Shown here: positions 53,683 to 62,224 of the stretch, one piece after another | Layout of the letters: each line of letters starts with the position of its first letter | Numbering within the stretch: the stretch's first letter is position 1 | NCBI RefSeq assembly: GCF_003710085.1 | Contig: NZ_CP033324.1 | Span: forward strand, 1,674,001-1,738,000 | Direction of reading: 5' to 3' | From: Nocardioides pantholopis | Lineage (GTDB): Bacteria; Actinomycetota; Actinomycetes; Propionibacteriales; Nocardioidaceae | Length of the DNA: 64,000 nt | Position numbers and translations under genes: made by a program | Notes under the pieces: model-generated | What the model was told of the DNA's origin: nothing | Seen by the model: the letters and a program-made list of their open reading frames with translations, nothing else | Database searches by the model: none

Positions 53683-54147
53683 TCAGCGCCGCCGCAGCCG
53701 GACCCAGGTGCGGTGCAGCCCGGTGCGCGGGTCCCGCCAGCCGTGCCGGTTGACCACGACCACTGTCAGCCCGACCCGGCCCGCCTCGGCCGAGGCCGCC
53801 CCGGCGGCGGCCAGCCAGGCCGCGTCGACGTCCTGGAGCTCCAGCTCGCCGGGCCGGGTCAGCCAGACCAGCGCCGGCGTCGTCGCGCCGGTGCGACGGT
53901 GCCGCGCCAGGAGGGCGGCGACCAGGTCCGTGCGCAGGGCATGGTCGGTGGGCTCGTCGGGCCGGTCGGCGAAGACCGACTCGGCGCCGCCGGGGGTCCC
54001 GACGTGGACCAGGGTCGGGAACCAGCGGCGGCGCTCGAGGACAGCGTGGTCCAGCACGGCCCGCCTCAGCAGTGCCTGGAGCGCGGGGGAGAGCGGCTCG
54101 ACGAGGCCGCCTGCCTGGTCGCTGCCCGCGGGAGGTCGCTGGTCCAC
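53683..54147 (-). CDS. Hypothetical protein
   Basis: This 154-aa soluble protein has GTG 54147 as its likely start; GTG 54195 is an alternative adding 16 residues. No start has a clear ribosome-binding site or -10. It has an alpha/beta pattern: LQALLRRAVLDHAVLERRRWFPTLVHVG, then LRTDLVAALLARH, ALVWLTRPGELELQDVD, and VGLTVVVVNRHGW. I do not recognise a family. Third-position GC is very high, supporting that it is real. It faces the glutamate-cysteine-ligase-like gene across a 62-base GGCC-rich gap and is divergent from the stress protein. Confidence 0.6.
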   Translation of the reverse strand: MDQRPPAGSDQAGGLVEPLSPALQALLRRAVLDHAVLERRRWFPTLVHVGTPGGAESVFADRPDEPTDHALRTDLVAALLARHRRTGATTPALVWLTRPGELELQDVDAAWLAAAGAASAEAGRVGLTVVVVNRHGWRDPRTGLHRTWVRLRRR

Positions 54148-54264
54148 GCCCGACAGCCTGCCCGCCGCCGAGGACAGCCGGTCCGGCTCGTCCACAGCCC
54201 TGGGCGCCGCAAGTGGGTACTCTGCCCGGCAACGGCCGCCGGGCCGCGCATCGAAGGAGGCTCG

Positions 54265-54666
54265 ATGACAGTCGTCGTCGGATACGTGCCCACTCCCGAG
54301 GGCGAGGCCGCCCTGGACATCGGCATCGAGGAGGCCCGCCTGCGCGGTGCCCGGCTCGTGGTCGTCGACTCCCATCGCTCCGGGGAGGAGCTCGACGCCC
54401 GGACGGCGGGCGCGGCCGACGCGGAGCTGGCCCGGCTCCGCGAGCGCCTCCAGGACGCCGGCGTCGAGCACGACGTACGCCAGCTGGTGCGCGGCTTCGA
54501 GCCCGCCGAGGACCTGATCAGCATCGCCGAGGCCAACGAGGCGGAGCTGATCGTGATCGGGCTGCGCCGCCGCTCGCCGGTCGGCAAGCTGATCCTCGGC
54601 AGCAACGCCCAGCGGATCCTGCTCGACGCCCGGTGCCCGGTGCTGGCCGTCAAGGCCGAGGGCTGA
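54265..54666 (+). CDS. Universal stress protein (UspA family)
   Basis: This 133-aa single-domain protein starts at ATG after AAGGAGG. It opens MTVVVGYVPTPEGEAALDIG and ends with IVIGLRRRSPVGKLILGSNAQRILLDARCPVLAVK. The G-x-x-G...G-S pattern is that of ATP-binding UspA proteins, though the usual G-2x-G-9x-GS is altered (first Gly pair less clear). It probably binds nucleotide and acts in stress or dormancy adaptation. It forms no obvious operon with the next gene, 31 bases on. Confidence 0.9.
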   Translation: MTVVVGYVPTPEGEAALDIGIEEARLRGARLVVVDSHRSGEELDARTAGAADAELARLRERLQDAGVEHDVRQLVRGFEPAEDLISIAEANEAELIVIGLRRRSPVGKLILGSNAQRILLDARCPVLAVKAEG

Positions 54667-54697
54667 GCCGGGCCGCCGGCTGCGGCAGGATGGGCCC

Positions 54698-55282
54698 ATG
54701 TCCCCGCAACCGGCCATCCACATCACCGGCGACGAGGTCGCCGACCAGGTCCTGACCGAGTCCCCGTTCGCGCTGCTCGTCGGCATGATGCTCGACCAGC
54801 AGTACCCCATGGAGCACGCGTTCCGGGGGCCGTCGAAGGTGCTGGACCGCTTCGGCACCCTCGACCCGGCCGCCATCGCGGCCGCGCCGCCGGAGGAGTT
54901 CGCGGCGCTGTGCGCGACCCCGCCCGCCATCCACCGGTTCCCGGGCTCGATGGCCGCGCGCCTCCAGGAGCTCGCCGCGCTCGTCGAGGAGGCCTACGGC
55001 GGCCACGCGGAGCGGCTGTGGACCGAGGCGACCTCGGGCAAGGAGCTGCTGCGGCGGGTGCTGGCGCTGCCGGGCTTCGGCAAGCAGAAGGCGCAGATCT
55101 TCGTGGCGCTGCTGGCCAAGCAGCTCGGGGTCCGTCCCGACGGCTGGGAGGCGGCCGTGGGTGCCTACGCCGAGGACGGGTACCGCTCGGTCGCGGACGT
55201 CGTGGACCCGACCTCGCTGCAGAAGGTCCGCGAGTACAAGAAGGAGCAGAAGGCCGCCGCCAAGGCCGCTCGGGGCGGGTAA
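54698..55282 (+). CDS. HhH-GPD-type base excision repair protein
   Basis: This 194-aa protein has the helix-hairpin-helix region VLALPGFGKQKAQIFVALLAKQLGV, within the L-P-G-x-G-x2-K-A pattern of DNA glycosylases, followed by helices where the catalytic Asp would be. It is shorter than Nth or AlkA, has no iron-sulfur cysteines, and the C-terminus is Lys/Ala-rich (KKEQKAAAKAARGG). It would excise damaged bases, but lesion specificity and activity are unproven. CAGGAT six bases before the ATG may be a leaderless -10. Confidence 0.85.
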   Translation: MSPQPAIHITGDEVADQVLTESPFALLVGMMLDQQYPMEHAFRGPSKVLDRFGTLDPAAIAAAPPEEFAALCATPPAIHRFPGSMAARLQELAALVEEAYGGHAERLWTEATSGKELLRRVLALPGFGKQKAQIFVALLAKQLGVRPDGWEAAVGAYAEDGYRSVADVVDPTSLQKVREYKKEQKAAAKAARGG

Positions 55283-55454
55283 CGGTGCGGCGCGGGCGGG
55301 CACTCGATGCTGAGGCCGGCCTGAATCATTGCTGAAGGACGGGTGAGTGACGGCGGTCAGGATCGCCGTGGCAGAATGACAAACGCGGCTCTTGACGTAA
55401 CCGGGCCTCGCCGCGCCCACGATCAGTTTCGACTGAAGTTGACGAGAGGTGTTC

Positions 55455-56900
55455 GTGTCCTCGAACGCGCGCAAGATCCCTGCCGAGGTGCTGGCGCACC
55501 CCGCCGTGGCGGCCATGATCGATCGCGGCAAGCCGACCGGGAGCGTGTCTCCTGACGACGTACGCCGGGCCAGCGAGGAGGCCGCGGTCGAGCCGCGCCA
55601 CCTGAAGTCCCTGATGGCGCACCTGGCGTCCCTCGGGATCTCCGTCGACATCGGGGTGACCAACGGTCGCGCCGTCGCGGCGTCCGGGGCCCGCAAGGCC
55701 ACCACCGCCGCGACCGCCAAGAAGGCCGCCCCCGCGAAGAAGGCGGCGCCGGCCAAGAAGGCCGCCGCCAAGAAGGTCGCCGCCGGGACCGACATCCCCG
55801 CCGCGGTGGTCGCGGTCGCGGAGAAGATCGGCCCCGACGGCAAGAAGATCCTTCCCGACCTGCCCGACGAGCAGTTCGAGAAGGACGTCAAGACCGACCC
55901 GACCATCGTCGAGGACGAGAAGCAGGCCGCGTTCGTGGTCTCCGACGCCGACGACGCGGGCGAGCCGGAGCAGCAGGTCATGGTGGCCGGCGCCACCGCC
56001 GACCCGGTCAAGGACTACCTCAAGCAGATCGGCAAGGTCCCGCTGCTCAACGCCGAGATGGAGGTCGAGCTCGCCAAGCGGATCGAGGCCGGCCTGTTCT
56101 CGGAGGAGAAGCTCGCCAAGGGCGGCAAGATCTCCGAGAAGCTCCGCGAGGAGCTGGAGTGGATCTCCGAGGACGGCCGCCGCGCTAAGAACCACCTCCT
56201 CGAGGCCAACCTGCGGCTGGTCGTCTCCCTGGCGAAGCGCTACACCGGCCGGGGGATGCTCTTCCTCGACCTGATCCAGGAGGGCAACCTGGGCCTGATC
56301 CGTGCGGTCGAGAAGTTCGACTACACCAAGGGCTACAAGTTCTCCACCTACGCGACGTGGTGGATCCGCCAGGCCATCACCCGGGCCATGGCCGACCAGG
56401 CGCGGACCATCCGGATCCCCGTGCACATGGTCGAGGTCATCAACAAGCTCGCCCGCGTGCAGCGCCAGATGCTCCAGGACCTGGGCCGCGAGCCCACGCC
56501 GGAGGAGCTGGCCAAGGAGCTCGACATGACCCCGGAGAAGGTCGTCGAGGTCCAGAAGTACGGGCGTGAGCCGATCTCGCTGCACACCCCGCTCGGCGAG
56601 GACGGCGACTCCGAGTTCGGCGACCTGATCGAGGACTCCGAGGCGATCGTCCCGGCCGACGCGGTCTCGTTCACGCTGCTCCAGGAGCAGCTGCACGCGG
56701 TCCTCGACACGCTCTCCGAGCGCGAGGCCGGCGTGGTCAGCATGCGCTTCGGGCTCACCGACGGGCAGCCGAAGACGCTCGACGAGATCGGCAAGGTCTA
56801 CGGCGTGACCCGCGAGCGGATCCGTCAGATCGAGTCGAAGACCATGTCGAAGCTGCGCCACCCGTCGCGCTCGCAGGTCCTGCGCGACTACCTGGACTGA
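55455..56900 (+). CDS. sigA: Principal RNA polymerase sigma factor
   Basis: This 481-aa group 1 sigma-70 factor starts at GTG 55455, five bases after GAGAGG. The N-terminus (about 1-70) is followed by a histone-like Lys/Ala/Pro stretch ([19 protein letters not shown], about 80-100) and an acidic segment. Region 1.2 is [16 protein letters not shown]; region 2 is [73 protein letters not shown]; region 4 ends in [21 protein letters not shown] with [13 protein letters not shown]. This is the HrdB/SigA signature, so it directs housekeeping transcription. A 13-bp hairpin follows. Confidence 0.96.
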   Translation: MSSNARKIPAEVLAHPAVAAMIDRGKPTGSVSPDDVRRASEEAAVEPRHLKSLMAHLASLGISVDIGVTNGRAVAASGARKATTAATAKKAAPAKKAAPAKKAAAKKVAAGTDIPAAVVAVAEKIGPDGKKILPDLPDEQFEKDVKTDPTIVEDEKQAAFVVSDADDAGEPEQQVMVAGATADPVKDYLKQIGKVPLLNAEMEVELAKRIEAGLFSEEKLAKGGKISEKLREELEWISEDGRRAKNHLLEANLRLVVSLAKRYTGRGMLFLDLIQEGNLGLIRAVEKFDYTKGYKFSTYATWWIRQAITRAMADQARTIRIPVHMVEVINKLARVQRQMLQDLGREPTPEELAKELDMTPEKVVEVQKYGREPISLHTPLGEDGDSEFGDLIEDSEAIVPADAVSFTLLQEQLHAVLDTLSEREAGVVSMRFGLTDGQPKTLDEIGKVYGVTRERIRQIESKTMSKLRHPSRSQVLRDYLD

Positions 56901-56930
56901 GCACCACCGGCGGCGTACGCCGCAGCACGG

Positions 56931-56960
56931 CGCGCCGGCACGCACCCGCGTGCCGGCGCG
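56931..56960 (+). terminator. Hairpin terminator after sigA
   Basis: A perfect 13-bp stem (CGCGCCGGCACGC and complement, loop ACCC) lies 31 bases past the stop. Confidence 0.75.
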
Positions 56961-57050
56961 AGTACCCCGGGGGCCGTGCCGGCCCCGTCCCCCTGGGGCC
57001 GAGCCGGCCCCGCACCCGGCCTCCGTGCACGAGCGGCGGCGGCGGGTGAC

Positions 57051-57056
57051 TAGACT
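57051..57056 (+). promoter_or_regulatory. Candidate -10 of the efp-nusB operon
   Basis: TAGACT, identical to the liv operon candidate, lies 67 bases before efp. The -35 region (around 57028) is not conserved. Confidence 0.4.
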
Positions 57057-57123
57057 GACCGGCTGTCGCGGGGCTCGCCCGGCGGCGGTCCGGTCCCCGT
57101 AGAGATGAAGGCTGACACCCGCG

Positions 57124-57687
57124 ATGGCATCGACGAACGACCTGAAGAACGGCATGGTTCTCAACATCGACGGCCAGCTCTGGGCGGTCGTCGAGTTCCA
57201 GCACGTCAAGCCCGGCAAGGGCCCGGCCTTCGTGCGCACCAAGCTCAAGAACGTGGAGTCCGGCAAGACCGTCGACAAGACCTTCAACGCCGGCACCAAG
57301 GTCGAGACCGCGAACGTCGACAAGCGCACGATGCAGTACCTCTACAACGACGGCACCTCCTACGTCTTCATGGACATCCAGAGCTACGACCAGCTCGAGA
57401 TCGCGCCGGAGATCGTCGGCAGCGCGGCGGACTTCCTGCTGGAGAACCAGGAGGCGATCGTCGCCACGAACGACGGCCGCGTGCTGTACGTCGAGCTCCC
57501 GGCCTCGGTCGAGCTCGAGGTCACCTACACCGAGCCGGGCATGCAGGGCGACCGCTCCACCGGCGGCACCAAGCCGGCCACCGTCGAGACCGGCGCGACC
57601 GTCCAGGTCCCGCTGTTCATCACCACCGGCGAGAAGATCAAGGTCGACACCCGCGACTCCTCCTACCTGGGACGCGTCACCAGCTGA
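57124..57687 (+). CDS. efp: Translation elongation factor P
   Basis: This 187-aa factor rescues ribosomes stalled on polyproline. Three beta-barrel domains are present. Loop I has KPGKGPAF with unmodified-type Lys32 at its tip; in actinobacteria this Lys is used without the beta-lysyl system, and no epmA/epmB is here. The region around [13 protein letters not shown] and the C-terminal [13 protein letters not shown]...[11 protein letters not shown] are family signatures. The stop overlaps the nusB start (TGATG). Several genes here encode proline runs (pxpC tail, MinD-like N-terminus) that would need EF-P. Confidence 0.98.
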   Translation: MASTNDLKNGMVLNIDGQLWAVVEFQHVKPGKGPAFVRTKLKNVESGKTVDKTFNAGTKVETANVDKRTMQYLYNDGTSYVFMDIQSYDQLEIAPEIVGSAADFLLENQEAIVATNDGRVLYVELPASVELEVTYTEPGMQGDRSTGGTKPATVETGATVQVPLFITTGEKIKVDTRDSSYLGRVTS

Positions 57688-58097
57688 TGTCGGCCCGATC
57701 CAAGGCCCGCAAGCGCGCGCTCGACGTCCTCTACGCCTCCGACATGCGTGGCGAGTCGCCGAACGAGGCCCTGAACCGGGCGATCGCCGACGGCGACGCG
57801 CCCACCAACGCCTACACGGTCACGCTCGTGCGGGGCGTGGTCGAGCACCAGCAGCGCATCGACGAGCTGCTGCGGTCCCACTCCGAGGGCTGGACCCTGG
57901 AGCGGATGCCGGCGGTGGACCGCAACGTGCTGCGCCTGGGCGTCTACGAGCTCCTGTACGCCGACGACGTGCCGGACGGGGTCGCGGTCAGCGAGGCCAT
58001 GGCGCTGGTCCGCGAGCTCTCGACCGACGAGTCGCCCCAGTTCGTCAACGGCATCCTCGGCACCCTGATGCGCACCAAGGACGACCTCCCGGAGTGA
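57687..58097 (+). CDS. nusB: Transcription antitermination factor NusB
   Basis: This 136-aa all-helical RNA-binding protein acts with NusE in rRNA antitermination. ARSKARKRALDVLYASDMRG at the start is the Arg-rich RNA-binding motif, and AVDRNVLRLGVYELLY and VSEAMALVRELSTDESPQFVNGILG are family blocks. The ATG overlaps the last base of efp, so the pair is co-translated, as in Streptomyces and Mycobacterium. Confidence 0.97.
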   Translation: MSARSKARKRALDVLYASDMRGESPNEALNRAIADGDAPTNAYTVTLVRGVVEHQQRIDELLRSHSEGWTLERMPAVDRNVLRLGVYELLYADDVPDGVAVSEAMALVRELSTDESPQFVNGILGTLMRTKDDLPE

Positions 58098-58158
58098 CCC
58101 GGCGCCGCGTGACGCGATCGCGTGCGTGGCGCACCGCCCGTTCGGGTACGACCCGCTC

Positions 58159-58983
58159 ATGGCGTCCCTCAGCGACCGGGCCGAACGGCTCGGGCACGAA
58201 GCAAATTCCAGCACCTGGCTCGACCTCGGCATCCGGGGCGGGCTCGTGGCCTACGGCGTCGTCCACCTCCTGATCGCGTGGCTCGCCCTCCAGCTCGCGT
58301 TCGGCGAGCGCGAGGGCGAGGCCTCCAACTCCGGTGCCATGCAGCAGCTGGCCGAGCAGCCGTTCGGCACGGTGCTGCTGTGGCTGGTCGCCCTCGGCAT
58401 GCTGCTGCTGGTTGCCTGGCGGGTCCTCGAGGCCCTCGTGGCCAACAGCGAGGAGGACGGCGCCGACCGGGCCAAGAAGATGGTCGGCTCGCTGGGCAAG
58501 GCGGCCATCTACGCGGCCATCGGCGTCAGCGCGGTCCGGGTCGCCGTCGGGTCCGGCGGCGGCGGCAAGTCCGGCTCCGACACGATGACGGCCCAGGTGA
58601 TGGGCTGGCCGGGCGGCCAGTTCCTGGTCGGCGCGGTCGGGCTCGGTGTCGTCGGCTACGGCCTGCACCACCTGTGGCGGGCCTGGACCGACGAGTACCG
58701 CGAGCAGCTGGACGGCGAGGGGCAGAGCGGCAGCACTGGCACGGCGTACCTGTGGTTCGGCAAGATCGGGTACGCCGCGAAGGGGCTCGCGGTCGCGATC
58801 GTCGGGTCGCTGTTCGTCTACGCCGCGGCCACCCACGACCCGAAGAAGTCCGGCGGCCTGGACGAGGCCCTGCGAGAGGTGCTCGAGAAGCCGTTCGGCC
58901 CGGTCCTGCTCGGGGCGATCGCGCTCGGCATCGCCTGCTTCGGCCTGTTCTCGTTCGCCCGGGCGCGGCACCTGAGCCGCTGA
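58159..58983 (+). CDS. DUF1206 membrane protein
   Basis: This 274-aa protein has three repeated units of two helices each: LDLGIRGGLVAYGVVHLLIAWLALQL, then LGKAAIYAAIGVSAVRVAV, then FGKIGYAAKGLAVAIVGSLFVYAA. Each starts with G-x-x-Y/A-G or similar, typical of DUF1206. TACGAC six bases before ATG 58159 suggests a leaderless start; a GTG at 58126 would add 11 residues. The function of the family is unknown. Confidence 0.87.
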   Translation: MASLSDRAERLGHEANSSTWLDLGIRGGLVAYGVVHLLIAWLALQLAFGEREGEASNSGAMQQLAEQPFGTVLLWLVALGMLLLVAWRVLEALVANSEEDGADRAKKMVGSLGKAAIYAAIGVSAVRVAVGSGGGGKSGSDTMTAQVMGWPGGQFLVGAVGLGVVGYGLHHLWRAWTDEYREQLDGEGQSGSTGTAYLWFGKIGYAAKGLAVAIVGSLFVYAAATHDPKKSGGLDEALREVLEKPFGPVLLGAIALGIACFGLFSFARARHLSR

Positions 58984-59038
58984 CCGCCCGGCCGTCGGAG
59001 GGATGCGCTCGCCGGCGGCGGATGGCAGATTGGCCGCC

Positions 59039-60412
59039 ATGAGCGAGCAGAACGTCGACATCGTCGTCATCGGGCTGGGTCCGGGTGGCGAGTACGCCGC
59101 CCAGAAGCTCGCCGAGGCCGGGCTGGCGGTGGTCGGCGTGGAACGCGCCCTGGTCGGCGGGGAGTGCCCGTTCTACGGGTGCATCCCGTCGAAGATGATG
59201 ATCCGGGCCGCCGACACGCTCGCGGAGGCGCGGCGCGCCACCAGCCTCGGCGGCGAGGTCGACGTACGCCCCGACTGGGGGCTGGTGGCGACCCGGATCG
59301 ACAAGCAAGCGACCAACCACTGGGACGACAGCTCCCACACCAGCCGCCTGGAGGCCGCCGGGGTACGGATCGTCCGGGGTCAGGGCCGCCTGGACGGCCC
59401 CGGCCGGGTGGTCGTCGACACCGACGCGGGCGTCCAGACCTACGTGGCCGCCCGGGGCGTCGTCCTCAACGCCGGCACCGAGCCGGCAGTCCCGCCCGTC
59501 GACGGGCTCGCGGGCACGCCGTACTGGACGAACCGCGAGGTGATGCGGCTCACCGAGCTCCCCGGCAGCCTCGCCGTCCTCGGCGGCGGGCCGATCGGCG
59601 CCGAGCTGGCCCAGGCGTTCGCCCGCTTCGGGGTCCGGGTCACCGTGGTCGAGATGGCCGAGCGGATCCTGGGCCCGGTCGAGCCCGAGGCCAGCGCCGT
59701 GATCGCCGACGTCTTCGCCCGTGAGGGCATCGAGGTCGTCACCGGGGTGGAGGTGACCCGGGTGACCCACGACGGCGGGTTCGCGCTGCTGCTCGCCGAC
59801 GGGCGCACGGTCGAGGCGGAGCAGCTGCTGGTCGCCACCGGGCGCCGCCCGAGCCTCGCCGGGCTCGGCCTGGAGACCGTGGGCCTGGACCCGGCCGCGC
59901 GGACGATCGAGACCGACGAGCGGCAGCGCGCCGGCGAGCGGCTGTGGGCCGTCGGCGACATCACCGGCAAGGGCCAGTTCACCCACGTCTCGATGTACCA
60001 GGGCGAGATCGTCGTGGGTGACGTCCTCGGCGGCGACGGGCCGACCGCCGACTACCGGGCGCTGTCCTGGGTGACGTTCACCGACCCCGAGGTCGCCGCG
60101 GTCGGGCTCAGCGAGCGGCAGGCCCGCGACGCCGGGATCCGGGTCGTCACCGCGCTCGCCGACATCCCGGAGTCCACCCGCGGCTGGATCCACCAGGCCG
60201 GCAACGACGGCATCGTGAAGGTGGTCGCCGACGCCGACCGCGGGATCCTCGTCGGGGCGACCGTCGTGGCGCCGTACGGCGGGGAGGTGCTCGGCCTGCT
60301 CGCGACGGCGGTGCACGCCGAGGTGCCGGTCGCGACGCTGCGCCGGATGCACTTCGCCTATCCGACCTTCCACCGCACGATCGAGACCGCGCTGGACTCG
60401 CTGGGCCTGTGA
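59039..60412 (+). CDS. FAD-dependent pyridine nucleotide-disulfide oxidoreductase
   Basis: This 457-aa flavoprotein resembles dihydrolipoamide dehydrogenase or mercuric reductase. The FAD motif is VIGLGPGGEYAA, and the redox disulfide is in GGECPFYGCIPSK (C-x4-C). The NAD(P) motif is VLGGGPIGAELAQAFARFG, the second FAD motif is LWAVGDITGKGQFTHV, and the C-terminal interface is RMHFAYPTFHRT with the catalytic His. The electron acceptor is unknown; no 2-oxoacid dehydrogenase genes are nearby. CAGATT seven bases upstream may be its -10. Confidence 0.9.
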   Translation: MSEQNVDIVVIGLGPGGEYAAQKLAEAGLAVVGVERALVGGECPFYGCIPSKMMIRAADTLAEARRATSLGGEVDVRPDWGLVATRIDKQATNHWDDSSHTSRLEAAGVRIVRGQGRLDGPGRVVVDTDAGVQTYVAARGVVLNAGTEPAVPPVDGLAGTPYWTNREVMRLTELPGSLAVLGGGPIGAELAQAFARFGVRVTVVEMAERILGPVEPEASAVIADVFAREGIEVVTGVEVTRVTHDGGFALLLADGRTVEAEQLLVATGRRPSLAGLGLETVGLDPAARTIETDERQRAGERLWAVGDITGKGQFTHVSMYQGEIVVGDVLGGDGPTADYRALSWVTFTDPEVAAVGLSERQARDAGIRVVTALADIPESTRGWIHQAGNDGIVKVVADADRGILVGATVVAPYGGEVLGLLATAVHAEVPVATLRRMHFAYPTFHRTIETALDSLGL

Positions 60413-60483
60413 GGCGCGACGTGTGACCGCGCGGCGATGTGGGAACGCTGCCGCGTACTGCACCCCGGAGCCGGGAGGACGCG

Positions 60484-61608
60484 ATGAGCCAGCCGCACGA
60501 CCAGTCGGGCGCCGCGCCTGACCCCGGGGACCCGCTGACCGGCCCGCTGCCCGCAGCGGCCGTCCCGAGCGGGCCACCGCCGAGCTGGACACCGCCGAGC
60601 GGACCGTCACCCGGGGCGCCCGAGCAGGCCGGACCGGCCCACGCCGCGCCGGCGCCGACCGACGTGCGGCGCTTCCTCAGCGCGGCGGACTTCCTGGACC
60701 GCCGGATCGAGGAGGCGGACCTCGGCCCGGCGAGCTGGGGCTGGCGCGGCCGGGTCCGGCGCTGGTCGGGCGGGCTGGTCAGGCCCCGGATGGGCACGGC
60801 CGAGACGGCCTACGAGCAGGACCGGCGGGCGATCCAGCGCGAGCTCGCCGGGCCGCGGACGATCGCGTTCATCAACCCGAAGGGTGGCGCGGCCAAGACG
60901 ACCGGGGTGCTCGCGGCCGGGTTCACGTTCGGCACGGTCCGCGGCGGCGGGGTGGTGGCGTGGGACAACAACGAGACCCGGGGCACCCTCGGCATCCGCG
61001 GGACCCGCGGCGCCCACCGCAACACCACCCGCGAGCTGCTGGTCGACCTCGGCCGGTTCGAGGACGTCCACCGCTCGCGGATCGGCGACCTGGGCGCGTT
61101 CGTCCGGTCCCAGGGCGACGCGCACTTCGACGTGCTGGCCTCCGACGAGCGCGCCGACGTCACCGGCCAGATCCGCGCCGACGACTTCAACGCGGTCCAC
61201 CGCCTGCTCGAGCGCTTCTACCGGATCGTCCTGGTCGACACCGGCAACAACATGCGGGCCGAGAACTGGCTGGCCGCCGCCGACGCGGCCGACCTGCTCG
61301 TCGTGACCAGCACGGTGCGGGTGGACACCGGATACAGCGGGCTGTGGATGCTCGACGCCCTCCAGGACGCCGGGTACGCCGACCTCAAGCACAAGACGCT
61401 CACGGTGCTCTCCGACCCCTCGCCCGAGGTCGACGCCGCGCTGGCCCGCGACCTCACCGACGTCTACGAGCAGCGCACCCGCGGGGTGCACCGGGTCCCG
61501 TACGACCCGGTCCTGGTCTCCGGGTCGGTGGTGCCCTACGCCCGGCTCTCCGAGGACACCCGGAGATCGTGGCTGACCGCCTGCGCCGCGATGGCCGCGG
61601 CGCTCTGA
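60484..61608 (+). CDS. MinD/ParA-like P-loop ATPase with proline-rich N-terminus
   Basis: This 374-aa protein starts at ATG after GGGAGGAC. The first 75 residues are disordered and Pro/Ala-rich. From about residue 135 comes a deviant Walker A (FINPKGGAAKTT), a switch I-like WDNNETRGT, and LVDTGNNMRAENW as the switch II/Walker B-like block. The layout resembles the MinD-like ATPases of actinobacteria, including type VII secretion-associated EspI-like proteins. No ParB, MinC or ESX gene is near. The next gene, 95 bases on, encodes a DUF2510-like membrane protein, a pairing that may be functional. Confidence 0.82.
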   Translation: MSQPHDQSGAAPDPGDPLTGPLPAAAVPSGPPPSWTPPSGPSPGAPEQAGPAHAAPAPTDVRRFLSAADFLDRRIEEADLGPASWGWRGRVRRWSGGLVRPRMGTAETAYEQDRRAIQRELAGPRTIAFINPKGGAAKTTGVLAAGFTFGTVRGGGVVAWDNNETRGTLGIRGTRGAHRNTTRELLVDLGRFEDVHRSRIGDLGAFVRSQGDAHFDVLASDERADVTGQIRADDFNAVHRLLERFYRIVLVDTGNNMRAENWLAAADAADLLVVTSTVRVDTGYSGLWMLDALQDAGYADLKHKTLTVLSDPSPEVDAALARDLTDVYEQRTRGVHRVPYDPVLVSGSVVPYARLSEDTRRSWLTACAAMAAAL

Positions 61609-61703
61609 CGCGCGGAATTCCCGGACCGCCCCCGGACCGCCCCCGGATCGAGCGCCTGCCCGGTTCCCCAGCGGTGCCCGGACCGGTGGTGCACGATGAC
61701 GCC

Positions 61704-62171
61704 ATGGCCCGTTCCACGACCGTCGTCAGCCCCGGCCGCGCCGGCACGGCGCAGCGCCCGCCGGTGTCCGGGGACCTGCGCTGGGACGGCGAGCGGTGGC
61801 GGCGGTGGACCGGGCGGCGCTGGACGATGGCGGCGTACTCGCTGGACCCGGCGGCGCTGCAGCGCCCCGAGCGGTTCGACCAGCGGCCGCCGATCGCCGA
61901 GTCCCGGCGACGCCGGGCCCTCGAGCTCGCGGTCGAGGACGTCGTGACCGAGAACGGAGCCCGGGTGGTGCACGTGGGCCCCAGCGGGACAGTGGTCGGC
62001 CGTCGGCGCCGGGTCTCGCACGGCCTCCACTTCCTGCTCACGCTGGCCACCGGCGGCCTGTGGGGCGTGGTCTGGGTGGCGATGGCGCTGGCCCGACGCG
62101 AGGACAGGTGGGTGCTGGCCTGCGACCCGTGGGGCCACGTCTGGGCGACGCCCACCGCCCCGTCGACCTGA
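61704..62171 (+). CDS. Small membrane protein with WDG-type (DUF2510-like) motif
   Basis: This 155-aa protein contains LRWDGERWRRWTGRRWTMAAYS, which follows the W-x-DG-x2-W...W pattern of DUF2510 motifs found in actinobacterial membrane proteins. It ends with a single helix (GLHFLLTLATGGLWGVVWVAMAL) and a short tail. CACGAT six bases before the ATG may be a leaderless -10. Function is unknown. It could partner the MinD-like ATPase upstream. Confidence 0.7.
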   Translation: MARSTTVVSPGRAGTAQRPPVSGDLRWDGERWRRWTGRRWTMAAYSLDPAALQRPERFDQRPPIAESRRRRALELAVEDVVTENGARVVHVGPSGTVVGRRRRVSHGLHFLLTLATGGLWGVVWVAMALARREDRWVLACDPWGHVWATPTAPST

Positions 62172-62185
62172 CCGTCCGGCCACGA

Positions 62186-62215
62186 CCCCACCCGGTAGCT
62201 TCCCCACCCGGTAGC
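62186..62215 (+). repeat. 14-bp direct repeat carrying two -10-like hexamers
   Basis: CCCCACCCGGTAGC occurs at 62186-62199 and again at 62202-62215. The second copy continues into TAGCGT, seven bases before the quinone oxidoreductase ATG; the first gives TAGCTT. The duplication copies a promoter core. Confidence 0.6.
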
Positions 62216-62224
62216 GTCGTCGCC

